From contig KI543214.1 in the NCBI GenBank assembly GCA_000496215.1, positions 11,433 through 34,292 on the forward strand: a stretch of 22,860 nucleotides of DNA. The letters run 5' to 3'. A program made the position numbers and the translations under genes. This stretch comes from an uncultured archaeon A07HN63 (GTDB lineage: Archaea; Halobacteriota; Halobacteria; Halobacteriales; Haloferacaceae). A model generated the notes under the pieces. That model was not told the origin of the DNA, searched no databases, and saw only the letters and a list, made by a program, of their open reading frames with translations. Below are positions 21,216 through 22,860 of the stretch, one piece after another (within the stretch, counting starts at the first letter, position 1; each line of letters opens with the position of its first letter).

Positions 21216-21640
21216 CGTGGTTCGGGAGCCGGTCGGCCGCGCGGCGCGTCGATATGCTCGCTGGTGCGGTAGGTCTCGATCACGTCGTCAAGCACCATCG
21301 CTCGCGGATCTGTCGCCGGGTATTTCGTGTCGATCAGCTCTCGGGCGGTGTCGATCTCGCCGCGCAACGCGAACTGGCGGACGCGGGCGGCGACCTGATA
21401 GAACTCGCCGTCGCCCTCGTCGCCGGCCTCGGCGTCCCGTCCCAGCGCGTGGTCGGGGAAGACCTCGTCGCGGACATCGTCGAAATCCAGCATCTCGGGC
21501 TCGTAGTCGTCGATCTCCGAGAGGACGTACTCGACGGCGAACCGCTGGAACTCCGACTTGCTGGAGAACTCGTCGCCGTCGACCAGCTCCTCGACACGGT
21601 CCATCACCGTCTCCGAGAAGCGGACTGTCGATTTGACCAT
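21212..21640 (-). CDS. Ribbon-helix-helix DNA-binding protein with C-terminal helical domain
   Basis: This is a 142-aa protein from ATG 21640. The N-terminal ~45 residues (MVKSTVRFSETVMDRVEELV, then SSKSEFQRFAVEYVLSEI) are a clear RHH/CopG-type fold: one beta strand for the DNA major groove and two helices for dimerisation. A second part (EFYQVAARVRQFALRGEIDT, then ARELIDTKYPATDPRAMVLD) is helical and resembles the C-terminal part of longer haloarchaeal RHH proteins. The cell-division regulator CdrL is one such protein, but the usual ftsZ2/cdrS neighbours are absent here, so that identity is not claimed. The gene is coupled (ATGA overlap) to the downstream FMN reductase-like gene, which makes that gene and its own promoter likely targets. 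Confidence 0.83.
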   Translation of the reverse strand: MVKSTVRFSETVMDRVEELVDGDEFSSKSEFQRFAVEYVLSEIDDYEPEMLDFDDVRDEVFPDHALGRDAEAGDEGDGEFYQVAARVRQFALRGEIDTARELIDTKYPATDPRAMVLDDVIETYRTSEHIDAPRGRPAPEPR

Positions 21641-21734
21641 CTTGGTACACTATTGATTGGCAGCTACCTAAGGCTATCCCAGCGTCAGACGCGAGTCAGC
21701 CGCTGGTCAGACCGCTACCGGGAGCGAGCGACCA

Positions 21735-22241
21735 TCAGTCCCGCCGCTCGCGGACGAAGTCGAGGGCCTTCCCCGGCGCACCAATGAGATTGAACCCGAC
21801 GCCGACCAGCACGAACAGCGTGTACAGCCCGAGCGTCGAAAGAAAGATAATCAGCATGGCGAGCATCGCCACCCAGTCGTTGCTCAGCCAGTAGAACGCG
21901 CCGAGCGTCATGATAGTGCCGTACAGCAAGACGAGATACGGGCCCCAGCCGCGGGCGTGACCGCGGCGCATCCGGCGGCGAACGTAGCGCTTGAGATCGG
22001 CTTCGACGGCCGGCTTCTCGACGGTTCGGTCGTCGATGTCGGCCTCGAACGCGTCGAACTCCGCGCGCAGGTCGTCGAGGCGGTCGTCGAGATCGCCGAT
22101 ATCCGGGGCTCCCTCTGGCTCGACGCCACCATCCTCATCCCCGCTGTTGCCGCCGACTGCGTCGCTATCGCCGTCGCCGGTGGCCCCCTCGGCCGCGTCG
22201 GCGTCGGCAGTCGACTCCCCTGCTGGCTGCTCGGACGACAT
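21735..22241 (-). CDS. Acidic two-helix membrane protein of unknown function
   Basis: This is a 168-aa haloarchaeal protein from ATG 22241. Residues 1-50 are a disordered, highly acidic Gly/Ala/Asp/Glu-rich tail. Residues ~50-72 form an acidic amphipathic helix (DLDDRLDDLRAEFDAFEADI), possibly a short coiled coil. A basic patch follows (KRYVRRRMRRGHARG, 84-98), then two transmembrane helices at ~101-119 (PYLVLLYGTIMTLGAFYWL) and ~123-150 (WVAMLAMLIIFLSTLGLYTL). The C terminus is short and charged. The positive-inside rule predicts both ends in the cytoplasm. No enzymatic motif is visible, and similar proteins in haloarchaea have no known function. It lies between the RHH gene and trm1, all on the minus strand. 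Confidence 0.75.
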   Translation of the reverse strand: MSSEQPAGESTADADAAEGATGDGDSDAVGGNSGDEDGGVEPEGAPDIGDLDDRLDDLRAEFDAFEADIDDRTVEKPAVEADLKRYVRRRMRRGHARGWGPYLVLLYGTIMTLGAFYWLSNDWVAMLAMLIIFLSTLGLYTLFVLVGVGFNLIGAPGKALDFVRERRD

Positions 22242-22334
22242 GTACCCGATTCCTTGGCCGCCGGCGTGTTGTAACTGCCGGTCGGCGACGAGGACCGAGG
22301 TCGTGTGGCGACGATACTGGCGACTGACTCCCCA

Positions 22335-22860
22335 TCAGAATTCGGCATCCGGAAAGGCTGCCTCCCGAATCTCCGCTATTTCGGCGTCAGTTTTGAACGC
22401 GGTGCCGCTGTACTGTGTGCGGGTCGCCTCGTGGCCAACGTCTCGCAGCGCGTCCAGAAACTCGTCCATGGCGTTGGCCGGGAGCCCCACTGTTTGCAGA
22501 GGCGATGCTGGTCGTAGTGGGTTGGCGTGTCGAGTTCAGCCGCGACCGTCGCCAGCAGTTTGTCGGCCTGTTTGCGTTCGCCCAACTCGTCGGTCAGGTG
22601 GCCGCGGACTCGTTCGGTGAAGTCGCTGTCGGCGACCGCGCCAAGCCAGATCGGGCCGGCGGTCACGACGCGGTTGCTCCCACAGTTCGGACAGGTCTCG
22701 GGCACCGATTCGGGATGCCAGCCGAACTCGTGCTCGCGGGCCAGACAGTCCTCGCAGTGGTGAACGTAGCCGAGCGAGTCGAGCAGGTCGTCGGCACGGC
22801 TCGCACCCCGGTCGAGTTCGAGATAGGTGCGTACGTAGTGGCGGCTAACGTGCGAACAGA
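22335..22860 (-). pseudogene. trm1: tRNA (guanine-26 N2)-dimethyltransferase Trm1, C-terminal part, with a -1 frameshift; 5' end outside the window
   Basis: Only the 3' part of the gene is in the window. The visible protein starts CSHVSRHYVRTYLELDRG, then has a zinc-binding region with HHCEDC and TCPNCGSN, followed by GPIWLGAVADSDFTERVRG and THYDQHRLCKQWG. These are Trm1 C-terminal-domain features. After KQWG the frame turns to noise (SRPTPWTSFWTR). The family sequence continues in another frame as LPANAMDEFLDALRDVGHEA, then TRTQYSGTAFKTDAEIAEIR and PDAEF, stopping at 22335. One missing G at the GGGG run (22485-22488) explains the shift (GG-CTC becomes GGGCTC). Trm1 methylates G26 (and G10 in some archaea) of tRNAs using SAM (EC 2.1.1.216). 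Given the short homopolymer, a sequencing error is the leading explanation. Confidence 0.85.

Overview
This window comes from a halophilic archaeon (class Halobacteria). Base composition is GC-rich with GC-biased third codon positions, and the proteins are strongly acidic. Many genes start at or a few bases beyond a TATA-like box about 25-30 bp upstream, which fits leaderless mRNAs. The gene set is archaeal: ether-lipid UbiA prenyltransferase, ribosomal protein S17e, CofD for coenzyme F420, archaeal Elp3, Trm1 and haloarchaeal-only small proteins. Genus cannot be assigned from the sequence alone.

Layout. (1) 1-1093: an AT-richer accessory-looking stretch with a truncated winged-helix gene (left edge, minus strand) and one doubtful small membrane ORF. 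It ends at the 3' end of a tRNA-Arg(UCG) gene (1094-1168, minus). (2) 1283-5032: core genes. These are the ether-lipid prenyltransferase, a CoA-binding protein, a coiled-coil DUF5798-like protein (minus), SurE nucleotidase, and a thioredoxin-reductase-like flavoprotein (minus). (3) 5175-8948, all minus: a single-PAS protein, a double-USP gene broken by a frameshift, Elp3 and a second single-domain USP. (4) 8949-10677: a poorly understood region with a gene-poor gap holding a tRNA-sized inverted repeat and a terminator-like hairpin. It also holds a haloarchaeal unknown gene translationally coupled to a 39-codon ORF, a four-copy 24-bp tandem repeat, and two palindromes in the divergent promoter region of an AIM24-family gene. 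(5) 10678-15952: AIM24, aspartate-semialdehyde dehydrogenase, a D-2-hydroxyacid dehydrogenase (minus), a small membrane protein, a LOV-like PAS protein without the photoactive cysteine (minus), and a geranylgeranyl-reductase-family flavoprotein. (6) 16091-19596, all minus: a tightly overlapping set cofD > Dus-like > CitG-like > DUF447, followed by rps17e with its own promoter. (7) 19665-22860: divergent birA, then an RHH regulator coupled to an NADPH-FMN-reductase-like gene, an acidic two-helix membrane protein, and the 3' part of trm1 running off the right edge.

Two points stand out. First, four genes (double USP, Dus-like, cofD, trm1) each show one clean one-base frameshift, and in every case the two reading frames join into a continuous family-like protein. 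Three of the four lie at or beside a 2-4-base G/C run. This is most simply read as consensus indel errors, though real gene decay in the F420-linked operon cannot be excluded from sequence. Second, the cofD/Dus-like/CitG-like/DUF447 set, with overlaps of 8, 4 and 4 nt, looks like one functional module linking F420 synthesis with three poorly characterised enzymes. It is the best candidate here for an under-described system, followed by the repeat-fronted unknown gene with its coupled micro-protein.
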